This document shows positions 1 to 7,768 of a DNA stretch of 64,000 nt, in pieces. Both the position numbers and the translations under genes were made by a program. A model generated the notes under the pieces. It was not told where the DNA came from and made no database searches. It was given only the letters and a program-made list of their open reading frames with translations. The DNA is from CAMLHU01 sp049680185. Lineage in GTDB: Bacteria; Gemmatimonadota; Gemmatimonadetes; Gemmatimonadales; GWC2-71-9. The stretch covers positions 8,556-72,555 of the forward strand of contig JBAUHI010000076.1 of NCBI GenBank assembly GCA_049680185.1. The letters run 5' to 3'. Position 1 is the first letter of the stretch. Each line of letters opens with the position of its first letter.

Positions 1-176
1 CCGCCCAGCACCACCAGGTCGCGGCGTCGAAGTCCACCGCCCAAGAGCCGGTCGACGCTGGCAAATCCGGTCGCCACGGTGTCCTGGGGCGGGGCTCCAT
101 CGGCCACGGCGTCGCTTCTGGCGACGAGCGATTCGGCAGATGCGCGGGGCGGGCGTTTGCGGGACGGGGCGGGCAT
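1..176 (-). CDS. RecA-fold ATPase N-terminus (DnaB/RadA-like), cut by window edge
   Basis: Only the first 58 codons are in the window; the gene runs off the left edge. After a basic, Pro/Arg-rich 35-residue leader comes TGFASVDRLLGGG followed by RRRDLVVLGG. This resembles the stretch that precedes the Walker A loop in the DnaB C-terminal domain, RadA and KaiC-type RecA-fold ATPases. The cysteine zinc finger expected before this motif in RadA is absent, so a DnaB-like or other RecA-fold protein is more likely. The ATG at 174-176 was chosen, although the frame stays open a little further upstream. It lies 32 nt after the unknown small gene on the same strand and is probably co-transcribed with it. 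Confidence 0.5.
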   Translation of the reverse strand, partial: MPAPSRKRPPRASAESLVARSDAVADGAPPQDTVATGFASVDRLLGGGLRRRDLVVLG

Positions 177-208
177 GTCGAGAAGATACTGCGCGTGGCG
201 CCCGGTGG

Positions 209-589
209 TCAGGCGCGGGCGGTGGCGCGGGCAGCGCGTGCGGCCTGGGCCACCGCCTCAGCGGCGTCGATCCCGATCCCTTCGCGCACCGGCGCCACGA
301 GGTGACTCAGTGCCACTGCGGCCGCGGTCCCGGTCCCGTCCTCGAGAGTCGCCAGTGCGCCCGCCAGCGCCCGGCGAAGCGGTGGGGTGACGGTGAGACT
401 CGACAGTCGGTGTGCCAGTGCGTCGAGCCGGCGATGGCGGGCGCGGTCGCCGAGGGGCGGCGTGAGCGTCAGGTCGTGGGCGATGCGGACCACGAGCCAC
501 ACCGCGTAGATCCCCTCACGCTTCGGCCCGCGCACCGCGGCGCCGAGGAGCGAGGCGAGCGTGGCGGTCGCGCTGGTCCAGCCGCTCAC
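209..589 (-). CDS. Hypothetical protein, 126 aa, coupled to GT9 gene
   Basis: The GTG start at 587-589 overlaps the TGA stop of the upstream heptosyltransferase (GTGA, 4 nt), the usual sign of translational coupling here. The frame is open further upstream only because it is antisense or out of frame to the GT9 gene. The product is Ala/Arg/Leu-rich and looks helical, with no signal peptide, transmembrane segment or catalytic motif that I recognise. Codon third positions are strongly G/C as in the neighbours, which supports coding. Function is unknown; position suggests co-expression with the glycosyltransferase. Confidence 0.6.
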   Translation of the reverse strand: MSGWTSATATLASLLGAAVRGPKREGIYAVWLVVRIAHDLTLTPPLGDRARHRRLDALAHRLSSLTVTPPLRRALAGALATLEDGTGTAAAVALSHLVAPVREGIGIDAAEAVAQAARAARATARA

Positions 590-1599
590 CGGACCCACGT
601 CAGCAGTGCAGCTTCCACCCTCGCGACCTCCATCAGTCGCAAGCAATCGTGGTGGCCCAGCGGGCAGCGGGCGCTCCCGTGCGCAGAACAGGGACGGCAG
701 TCGAGGTCGCGTTGGACGATCGTTGCGGCCGCAGTGTATGGTGCGAACCCGAACTGGGGTACGGTCGGGCCGAAGAGCGCCACGACCGGTGTGGCCACCG
801 CGGTCGCGAGGTGCATCACGCCGGTGTCGCCCGCGACCGTTGCGGCCGCGCGCTGGAGCAGTGCCGCCGTCTCGATCAACGATATGGCACCGGCGGCGTT
901 GGCGCCCGCCGCTCCCGCGGCCGCGGCCACTTCGGCCGCGACCACGCGGTCTTCCGGCCCGCCCACGGTGACGATGCCGATCCCGCGCTTGGCCAGGGAG
1001 GTGGCGAGCGCCACCCACGACTCGGCCGGCCAGCGCTTGGTCGCGTGCGCCGCGCCAGGGGCGAGGGCCACGAATCGGCGCGGGATCTGCCGCTCCGCGA
1101 GCCATGCATCGGCGGTGCGGGCCGCGGTGGCAGGCACGAAGACCTCGGGTGGGCCGCCATCCGGATGCACGTCAAGGTCGCGCGCGGCCTCGAAATATCG
1201 TTCCGGGGTGGGCACCTGGTCCCGGTACCAGTCACGATGGAGGTGGATCAGGGCCCAGCGCGCCACGGCGCGCTTCCCGTAGCCGCGCCACCGCCCCGGC
1301 ACCAGCAGCCGGAGTGCCCGGCTCCGGAGCGAGCCGTGCAGGTCGAGGCAATGGGTGAACCGTTCGCGGCGCAGGCGGCGGGCGATCGACCCGAGCGACT
1401 CCCCCGGCTCGAGCGCCAGGACCTCGTTGACGCGCGGATCGTCCTGAAGCAGGGGGACCAAAGCGCGCTTGGTCAACACCGCGAGATGGGCGTCGGGGTG
1501 ACGGGCCCGGATGGCGCGAAGCAGCGGGGTGACGAGGATGACATCGCCGATCGAGCTCAGGCGGACGGCGAGGATGCGCGGGGCGGTGGCGAGGGGCAC
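586..1599 (-). CDS. GT9 (ADP-heptose:LPS) heptosyltransferase family protein
   Basis: The 337-residue protein has the two-Rossmann GT-B layout of lipopolysaccharide heptosyltransferases. Residues 8-21 carry ILAVRLSSIGDV, the typical N-terminal acceptor-side loop. PGAAHATKRW lies near residue 181 and GDTGVMHLA at 258-266 is the nucleotide-sugar binding region. A C-terminal cysteine cluster (C301, C304, C312, C319, including RCPLGHHDCL) is characteristic of the WaaF/WaaC group. The enzyme would add ADP-heptose or a related sugar to the LPS inner core on the cytoplasmic face of the inner membrane. It is transcribed away from porX across a palindromic repeat region. The exact donor and acceptor cannot be told from sequence. 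Confidence 0.88.
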   Translation of the reverse strand: MPLATAPRILAVRLSSIGDVILVTPLLRAIRARHPDAHLAVLTKRALVPLLQDDPRVNEVLALEPGESLGSIARRLRRERFTHCLDLHGSLRSRALRLLVPGRWRGYGKRAVARWALIHLHRDWYRDQVPTPERYFEAARDLDVHPDGGPPEVFVPATAARTADAWLAERQIPRRFVALAPGAAHATKRWPAESWVALATSLAKRGIGIVTVGGPEDRVVAAEVAAAAGAAGANAAGAISLIETAALLQRAAATVAGDTGVMHLATAVATPVVALFGPTVPQFGFAPYTAAATIVQRDLDCRPCSAHGSARCPLGHHDCLRLMEVARVEAALLTWVR

Positions 1600-1622
1600 C
1601 GGGAGAATGTACGTCGGGATCC

Positions 1623-1713
1623 GGTGAACGGTAAACGGGCCACGGTGAACGGGGTCACCGGGTCGACCCGTTCACCGTTCACCTTTCACTGTTCTCCGTT
1701 CCCTGTTCACGGT
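1623..1713. repeat. Intergenic palindrome of GTGAACGG-type units (copy 1)
   Basis: The gap between the GT9 gene and porX contains near-tandem units of the type GTGAACGG (1623-1654) and, after a short centre, the reverse complement form CCGTTCAC repeated several times (1668-1713). The arms are imperfect but can fold into a long hairpin. The right arm runs into the -10 element of porX. The same unit recurs at 35131-35221, 46249-46327, 63424-63538 and, one-armed, near 10831. Confidence 0.85.
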
Positions 1714-1718
1714 AGCTT
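1690..1718 (+). promoter_or_regulatory. Predicted porX promoter, -10 TAGCTT
   Basis: TAGCTT at 1713-1718 ends 6 nt before the porX ATG and matches the -10 of other predicted promoters in the window. The -35 region at 17 nt spacing is poor and falls inside the palindromic repeat. If used, transcription would start at or next to the ATG, giving a leaderless mRNA; no Shine-Dalgarno is visible. Confidence 0.45.
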
Positions 1719-1724
1719 TCCATC

Positions 1725-3296
1725 ATGTCCCGTCCCAAGAGCATTCTGTGGGTCGACGATGAGATCGACAGCCTCACGTCGCACGTGCTGTTCCTCGAAC
1801 AGCAGGGGTTTGCGGTGGAGCGCGCCGCCCACGGCGACGATGCGCTGGTGCTGCTGCAGCGTCAGCCGTATGGCGTGGTGCTCCTGGACGAACAGATGCC
1901 GGGTCGGCGCGGGCTCGAGCTCTTCCGCGACATCCGCGCCATCGACCAGGCGATGCCGGTGGTCATGGTCACCAAGAGCGAAGAGCCCGACACCCTGCGT
2001 GATGCCATCGGGGCGGAGGTCTCCGACTACCTGATCAAGCCGGTCAACCCGCGCCAGGTGCTCTCGGTGGTGACCCGACTGCTGGAAGGCGATCGCATCC
2101 GGCAACAGCGCTTGGCGCGGGACTTCGCCACCCGTTTCCGCGAGCTGGAAGCGCGTCGGGGTGACCACCTCGGTTGGCGCGAATGGATGGAGTTGACCGC
2201 GGAGCTGGCGCAATGGGAGGTGCGGTTGGGCGAGGCCGAGGAGCGTGGCCTGCAGGATGCGCTCCGCACCTTGCAGGAGAGCCTGCGCCCCGATTTCGCC
2301 CGCTTCGTGGCCGGAAACTATCCGAGCTGGCTGCGGGAGGATTCCGATCGACCGCCCTTGTCGGTGGACATCGGGGCGGAGTTCCTCCAGCCGGTGCTGG
2401 AGGCGCACGGGAAGGCCTTGTTCATCGTGCTCGATTGCCTGCGGTTGGATCAGTGGGAGGTCCTCCACCCGCTGATGGCGCGCTGGTTCGACATCGAGAC
2501 CGCGCACTACTTCTCCATCGTGCCGACGGCCACGCCGTTCGCCCGGAACGCCATCTTCAGCGGGCTCCTGCCGAAGGATCTCGCGACACGCCATCCCGAG
2601 TGGGTCCGGTCGCCCGATGACGATTCGAGCCTGAACGCGCACGAGGCGCAGCTCCTCGCCGAGCAGCTGCAGGAACTCACCGGCCGCGCGGTCCCGGTCC
2701 GGTACGAGAAGCTCTTCACCGCCCAGGACGGCGATTCGCTCCTTCGGCGTCTGCCGTCGCACCTGGCGCAGGACGGGGTCACCGCCCTGGTCTTCAACTT
2801 CATCGACCAGCTCACCCACGGGCGCACCGAGCACACGATGCTCTTCGAGGTGGCACGCGATGCGGCGGCGATGCGGAGCCTTACCCGCAGCTGGTTCGAG
2901 CGCTCGGCACTGCTGGAGGCACTCAAGGAGGCCGAACGCCGCAACGTACCGGTGCTCCTGACGAGCGACCACGGGTCCATCCATTGCCACACGCCGGCCA
3001 CCGTGTTCGCCAAGCGGGACGTGACGTCCAACTTGCGGTACAAGTTCGGCGATGACTTGAAGGCCGAAGATCCCGAGGCCGCCGTCACCGTGACCGACCT
3101 GGCCGCGTGGGGACTCCCATCGCGGGGGCCGCACGAGCGCCTGCTGCTGGCCACCGGCGACCGCTTCTTCGTCTATCCCACGAAGCTGCGGGAGTACCAG
3201 GCGCGCTATCGGGGGGCGTTCCTCCATGGCGGTGTGGCCCCGGAAGAGGTGATCCTGCCCATCGCACTCCTCACACCCCGCCGCGCGCGTCCGTGA
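1725..3296 (+). CDS. porX: PorX-type response regulator with PglZ (alkaline phosphatase-fold) effector domain
   Basis: The N-terminal CheY-like receiver (residues 6-120) has acidic D11/D12, phospho-acceptor D55 in VVLLDEQMPG, T83 and K105. A helical linker leads to a PglZ domain of the alkaline phosphatase superfamily. Candidate metal ligands and active-site residues are D237 and D242 (LDCLRLDQW), T270 (PTATPFARN, the position of the nucleophilic Thr in this fold) and D415/H416 (TSDHGS). In Porphyromonas gingivalis PorX controls type IX secretion and its effector domain is a zinc-dependent phosphodiesterase acting on oligonucleotides. Here it is the first gene of a five-gene LPS-export and glycosyltransferase operon, so its output may be envelope polysaccharide. 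No cognate histidine kinase is adjacent. Confidence 0.88.
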   Translation: MSRPKSILWVDDEIDSLTSHVLFLEQQGFAVERAAHGDDALVLLQRQPYGVVLLDEQMPGRRGLELFRDIRAIDQAMPVVMVTKSEEPDTLRDAIGAEVSDYLIKPVNPRQVLSVVTRLLEGDRIRQQRLARDFATRFRELEARRGDHLGWREWMELTAELAQWEVRLGEAEERGLQDALRTLQESLRPDFARFVAGNYPSWLREDSDRPPLSVDIGAEFLQPVLEAHGKALFIVLDCLRLDQWEVLHPLMARWFDIETAHYFSIVPTATPFARNAIFSGLLPKDLATRHPEWVRSPDDDSSLNAHEAQLLAEQLQELTGRAVPVRYEKLFTAQDGDSLLRRLPSHLAQDGVTALVFNFIDQLTHGRTEHTMLFEVARDAAAMRSLTRSWFERSALLEALKEAERRNVPVLLTSDHGSIHCHTPATVFAKRDVTSNLRYKFGDDLKAEDPEAAVTVTDLAAWGLPSRGPHERLLLATGDRFFVYPTKLREYQARYRGAFLHGGVAPEEVILPIALLTPRRARP

Positions 3297-5131
3297 GCAC
3301 GGCGCGGCGGCTGTTCAACGAGCTGGGCGCGTATCGCTGGGGATTCATCGCGGCGGCGGGCTGCATGCTGGTGTCGTCGGTGCTCGACGGCGCCACCGTT
3401 GTGATGCTCATCCCGCTGCTCAAGCACCTGTTCGGGAGCGCTGGCGCCCTGAGCGCCGGGAGCAGCTGGTTGGAGCGGTTCTCCGATGCGGCGCTCGCGC
3501 CGGTCCTGGTCGGCACCACCCAGGATCAGGCGATCGCCCGGATCGTGGCACTGATGGTCCTCATCCTCCTGCTGAAGAACGTCGCCGGGTACGGCGCCAA
3601 CCAGATCGGCGTCGCAGTGCAGGAGGGCGTCGTCCGCGATCTCCGCACCCGGATGTTCCGGCACATGCTGACCCTCGATCTCGGGGTCTTCCAGCGCACC
3701 CGTGCCGGCCAGCTGATCCAGCGGATCATCACCGACGTCGACCAGATCAAGAGCGTCATCAATACCTCGCTGGCGCGCTTCTTCCAGAACTTCAGCGTCA
3801 TCCTCGTGACGCTCGCGGCCCTCACGGCCACCTCGTGGCGCCTGACGCTCATGGCGGTCGCCTCGGCACCGGTGCTGGTCTTCGGCCTCAGGGGCGTGCT
3901 GCAGCGGCTGCGGCGCCATTCCCGCGACCGTGCCGAGGAGTGGGGCGAGATCACCAGTTACATCACCGAGCGCCTCGGCGCCATCAAGCTCATCCGAGGC
4001 TACGGGGTGGCGGAGCAGGAAGCGGTCCGGTTCGATGCCCAGGCCGCGGACTACCGGCGGAAGGTCATTCGCACCAACCGCTACTCCTCGCTCACGAGCC
4101 CCATCAGCGAGATGTTCGGCGGCCTGGTGCTCATCGTCCTGCTGGTGGGCGGCACGAGGTCGTGGGTCACCGGCGGTGTGGCGCCGCTCTCGCCGGCCAC
4201 GCTGATCACGTTCCTGGTGCTGGCGCTCCGGATGATGTCGCCGATCAAGCAGATCTCGCAGTTCCCGGCGGACCTGGCCATGGCGCTGGCCAGCGCCGAC
4301 CGGGTCTTCCAGCTCCTCGACCAGCCGGGCGGGGAGGTCGACGCCGCCAACGCGGGGCCGGCACACTTTTCCCGCGACATCACTTTCGATCACGTCTCCT
4401 TTTCCTATGATGGCGAACGCCAGGTGCTCCACGACGTGTCGTTCAACGTCGCGCGTGGCCAGGCGGTGGCGCTCGTGGGACCGTCCGGGGCGGGGAAGAC
4501 CACGCTGGTGGAACTCATTCCCCGCCTCCATGACCCGACCGAGGGTGTGGTGCGTTTCGACGGGATCCCGCTCGATCGCTTCACCCGCGCATCCCTCCGT
4601 GGCCTGATCGGGATGGTGAGCCAGGAGACGGTACTGCTCAACGACTCGGTCCGGAACAACATCGCCTTCGGCCGCCGCGATGCGACCGACGCCGAGGTCG
4701 TGGCCGCCGCGCGTGCCGCCAACGCACACGCCTTCATCGCCGACCTTCCCCTTGGCTACGAGACGGTCCTCGGCGAGCGCGGCACCCGGCTCTCCGGCGG
4801 TCAGCGCCAGCGCATCGCGATCGCGCGGGCCCTCCTGCGCGACCCGCCGATCCTCCTCCTCGACGAGGCAACGAGCGCCCTCGACACCGAGTCCGAGCGC
4901 CTGGTGCAGGAAGCGATCGAGCGCCTGATGCAGGACCGCACGGTGCTGGTCATCGCCCATCGGCTGGCGACGGTGCGCAATGCGGATCGGATCCTCGTGA
5001 TCGAGAACGGGCGCGTCGTGGAGCAGGGAACGCACGACGACCTGTACCGGAGCGGCGGGATGTACCGCCGACTCTACGACATGCAGTTCCGCGAGGAGCC
5101 GAGCGCGGATCCTGATCCCGCCACCGCATGA
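3293..5131 (+). CDS. msbA: MsbA-like lipid A/LPS ABC exporter (fused TM and ATPase)
   Basis: The GTG at 3293 overlaps the porX stop by 4 nt and gives 612 residues, the normal size for a half-transporter. The first ~330 residues form a six-helix ABC exporter membrane domain. The nucleotide-binding domain follows, with Walker A GPSGAGKTT near residue 396, signature LSGGQRQR near 500, Walker B ILLLDEATSALD near 520 and the H-loop IAHRL. The protein would flip lipid A-core or a related lipid across the inner membrane as a homodimer. It is followed at once by three glycosyltransferases, which supports a lipid-linked glycan cargo. Other exporter subfamilies share these motifs, so cargo is inferred from context. 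Confidence 0.85.
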   Translation: MSTARRLFNELGAYRWGFIAAAGCMLVSSVLDGATVVMLIPLLKHLFGSAGALSAGSSWLERFSDAALAPVLVGTTQDQAIARIVALMVLILLLKNVAGYGANQIGVAVQEGVVRDLRTRMFRHMLTLDLGVFQRTRAGQLIQRIITDVDQIKSVINTSLARFFQNFSVILVTLAALTATSWRLTLMAVASAPVLVFGLRGVLQRLRRHSRDRAEEWGEITSYITERLGAIKLIRGYGVAEQEAVRFDAQAADYRRKVIRTNRYSSLTSPISEMFGGLVLIVLLVGGTRSWVTGGVAPLSPATLITFLVLALRMMSPIKQISQFPADLAMALASADRVFQLLDQPGGEVDAANAGPAHFSRDITFDHVSFSYDGERQVLHDVSFNVARGQAVALVGPSGAGKTTLVELIPRLHDPTEGVVRFDGIPLDRFTRASLRGLIGMVSQETVLLNDSVRNNIAFGRRDATDAEVVAAARAANAHAFIADLPLGYETVLGERGTRLSGGQRQRIAIARALLRDPPILLLDEATSALDTESERLVQEAIERLMQDRTVLVIAHRLATVRNADRILVIENGRVVEQGTHDDLYRSGGMYRRLYDMQFREEPSADPDPATA

Positions 5132-6105
5132 CCGGAACCCACCCGGTCTTCGGCGGGCGGAACGTCCTGCTCATCTCCCGCTTCGAAGGCGAACGGCACG
5201 CGCACGCGTCGCTCCGGCGCCGGGCCCTGGAGCGGCTGGGGTGCGGGGTCGTGGTGGTGGACCTCCAGCCGGGAGGCTGGCTTTCGCGCCTGACCGGCGG
5301 TGACACCGCGACACGGATCGCCAAGGCGGTGGCCGAACACCGGCCCGAGCTCGTGCTCGCGCTGGGACCGGTGCTGCCCGATGCCGACGTGGTCCGGCGT
5401 CTCCGGGCGGACGATCCGGTGCCGTGGGTGCTCTGGTGGGGTGGGGATGACGGTGCTGAACCAGACGCGGCCGTCTGGGACGCCTACACCCAGGTCTGGG
5501 TGGCCGATTCCGACCTCGCCGCCCGCGTCCCCGGGGCGCGCTTCCTGCCCCACGGCTGCGACCCGTCGATCCACCGTCCCATGAGTTCACGGGATGAATT
5601 CCGCGCCAATGTCGTGTTCGTCGGTGAAGCTACGCCCGACCGGGAGCGCCTCCTGAGCGAGGTGGTGGAATTCGGACTGGCGGTCTGGGGTCCCGGGTGG
5701 CGGAGGACCCGGCTCCGGGACTATTGTCGCGGCGATGCGCTCGCCGTCGAGGATTACGTCCGCGCCTCGGCCGGTGCGTCGATCGCCCTCAACCTCCATC
5801 GCGAAGGCCCCGATGGCCGGGTACCGTCGGCCGCGGGGTGCAACGCGCGCACCTTCGAGCTCGCGGCAATGGGGGTGCCCCAGGTGGTGGACGATCGTAT
5901 CGACCTGCCGTCGCAGTTCGTGGACGGCGAGGAGCTGGCGGTCTTCCGCGATCCCGCGGAACTCAAGCCGCTGGTGCGCGACCTGCTCCACGACCGCCCG
6001 ACGGCCGATCGGCTCGCGGCGGCGGGCCGACAGCGTGCGTTGAGCGAGCACACCTACGTCCACCGGCTGCGGCGCCTGCTTGATGAGGCCGAGGACGCGG
6101 CGTGA
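5128..6105 (+). CDS. CgeB-like glycosyltransferase
   Basis: The start ATG overlaps the msbA stop (ATGA). The 325-residue protein has a Rossmann-like N-terminal half (NVLLISRFEGERHAHA) and a C-terminal half containing FLPHGCDPSIHRP, VVFVGEATPDRERLL, NARTFELAAMGVPQVVD and a short helical tail. That order matches the CgeB/Glyco_trans_1_2 (GT-B, GT4-like) family. It is expected to transfer a sugar from a nucleotide donor in the cytoplasm, probably to the glycan exported by the neighbouring MsbA-like protein. Donor and acceptor are unknown. Confidence 0.78.
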   Translation: MTGTHPVFGGRNVLLISRFEGERHAHASLRRRALERLGCGVVVVDLQPGGWLSRLTGGDTATRIAKAVAEHRPELVLALGPVLPDADVVRRLRADDPVPWVLWWGGDDGAEPDAAVWDAYTQVWVADSDLAARVPGARFLPHGCDPSIHRPMSSRDEFRANVVFVGEATPDRERLLSEVVEFGLAVWGPGWRRTRLRDYCRGDALAVEDYVRASAGASIALNLHREGPDGRVPSAAGCNARTFELAAMGVPQVVDDRIDLPSQFVDGEELAVFRDPAELKPLVRDLLHDRPTADRLAAAGRQRALSEHTYVHRLRRLLDEAEDAA

Positions 6106-6989
6106 CCGTCCCGGTGTCGGGGTTCACGTTCGTGCGGAACGCGGTGCTGCTCGACTTTCCGCTGGAAGCGAGCATCCGCTCGCTCCTGCCGGTCTGCGAT
6201 GAGGTGGTCGTCAACGTCGGGCGGTCGGAGGATGCTACGCTCGGCCTGGTGCGTTCCCTGGCCCATCCGAAGCTCCGCATCATCGAGAGCACCTGGGATC
6301 TTTCGCGCGGTCGGCGCGTGCTCGCCGAACAGACGGATATCGCACTCAACGCCTGCCGGCATCCATGGGCAGTGTACATCCAGGCCGATGAGGTCCTGCA
6401 CGAGGCAGGTGCTGGCCGGGTGCGTCAGGCCATCGACGAGCACGATGCCGATCCCCGCGTCGAGGCGCTGGTGGTGCGATACCGCCACTTCTATGGTGGT
6501 TTCGAGACCGAGCTCGTGGCGCGGAGCGCGTACCGCCGTGAGGTGCGAGTCGTCCGCCGGGATCCGGCCATCGGGATCCATTCCTACGGCGATGCGCAGG
6601 GATTCCGCGCCGGCCCCGATGATCGGCGGGTCCGTGCCCGACTGGTGGATGCGGAGATGTTCCACTACGGATGGGCCCGCCCCTCCTCCGCACTGGACCG
6701 GAAGAAGCGCGAGGACGAGCAGATCTACGCCTGGAGCGAGGCGGAGAAGCGATCCTGGGAGTCGCGCGGTGAGCTCCTGCCGTGGAAGCGGGGGCTTCGT
6801 CCATTCACCGGGGCGCACCCTGCGGGCGCCGCCGTGTGGATCGCGGAACGGCGGGCGGCCGCCGACGGACGGATCGGGCCGCGACGACCGCTCCGCGGCG
6901 CCAGGGAATTGCGGCACGCCGCGCTCGACCTCGTCGAGCGGATGACCGGCGCCCGTCCCCTCGAATTCCGGAACTACACCCTGGTATGA
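6102..6989 (+). CDS. GT2-fold glycosyltransferase
   Basis: This 295-residue product overlaps its upstream neighbour by 4 nt. It starts with GFTFVRNAVLLDFP and has DEVVVNVGRSEDAT (GT-A donor site) and AVYIQADEVLHE, where a D-x-D-like acidic motif is reduced to QADE. The C-terminal third is basic and rich in Arg. These are features of family 2 glycosyltransferases that decorate cell-surface glycans. The modified DxD may mean altered metal use. It belongs to the porX-msbA operon. Confidence 0.72.
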   Translation: MTVPVSGFTFVRNAVLLDFPLEASIRSLLPVCDEVVVNVGRSEDATLGLVRSLAHPKLRIIESTWDLSRGRRVLAEQTDIALNACRHPWAVYIQADEVLHEAGAGRVRQAIDEHDADPRVEALVVRYRHFYGGFETELVARSAYRREVRVVRRDPAIGIHSYGDAQGFRAGPDDRRVRARLVDAEMFHYGWARPSSALDRKKREDEQIYAWSEAEKRSWESRGELLPWKRGLRPFTGAHPAGAAVWIAERRAAADGRIGPRRPLRGARELRHAALDLVERMTGARPLEFRNYTLV

Positions 6990-7768
6990 GCGCCGTTCCC
7001 GTCACGATCGTCATCCCGACCCTCGAGGAGGCCGCGCAGATCGCCGAATGCGTGCGGTCGTGCGCCTGGGCCGATGAGGTGATCGTTGCCGATGGTGGCT
7101 CGACCGACGCGACGGTGTCGCTGGCGCGCGCCGCCGGGGCCACGGTGCTCGAGGGCACCGGGCCGACCATCGCGGCCCAGCGCAACGCGGCGATCGCCGT
7201 GGCCCGGAATGCGTGGGTCTTTGCCCTCGACGCCGATGAACGCTGCACCGACCCGCTGATCGCGTCGATCGCCCGCGAGGTCCTGTCGCCCCGGCACCAG
7301 GCCTATCGCGTCTGGCGTCGCAACTTCTATCTCGGCGTGGAACGCGCCCACGGCGCGTGGGGTCGCGATCGGGTGGTCCGGCTCTTCCCCCGTGAACGGC
7401 GCTACGAAGAGCGCCGGGTCCATGAAGGGCTCGAACCGATGGCCGACATTGGCGACCTCACGGGTCGCCTCCTGCACACGCCCTACCGCGACCTGGGCCA
7501 CCAGGTCGAGAAACTGCGCAAGTACGCCCGCTGGTCGGCGCTCGACATGCACGACCGGGGTCGCCGAGCGTCGTGGAGCGACCTGACGCTGCGGCCTGCA
7601 TTTCGCTTCCTGCGTGACGTGGTCGTGTGGGGGCAGTGGCGGGACGGGCGCGCCGGGATCGTCGGCGCGGGGCTCGACGCGTGGGGAGGGTTCATGAAGT
7701 ACGCCGAGTTGTGGGCGCTGGAGCGGGCGCAGCTTGCTCCGCCGGCGGCTCCGGGAGTTGGGCCCTGA
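6986..7768 (+). CDS. GT2 glycosyltransferase, WaaE/KdtX-like (LPS core)
   Basis: The ATG at 6986 overlaps the preceding stop (ATGA) and gives 260 residues. VTIVIPTLEEAAQI, DEVIVADGGSTDAT, IAAQRNAAI and FALDADER are arranged as in the LPS core beta-1,4-glucosyltransferase WaaE/KdtX group; ALDADE supplies the DxD metal site. A C-terminal amphipathic region rich in Arg and Trp would hold it at the membrane. It is the last gene of the porX operon. Its last 77 nt overlap, tail to tail, the end of the oppositely oriented patatin gene. Confidence 0.85.
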   Translation: MSAVPVTIVIPTLEEAAQIAECVRSCAWADEVIVADGGSTDATVSLARAAGATVLEGTGPTIAAQRNAAIAVARNAWVFALDADERCTDPLIASIAREVLSPRHQAYRVWRRNFYLGVERAHGAWGRDRVVRLFPRERRYEERRVHEGLEPMADIGDLTGRLLHTPYRDLGHQVEKLRKYARWSALDMHDRGRRASWSDLTLRPAFRFLRDVVVWGQWRDGRAGIVGAGLDAWGGFMKYAELWALERAQLAPPAAPGVGP

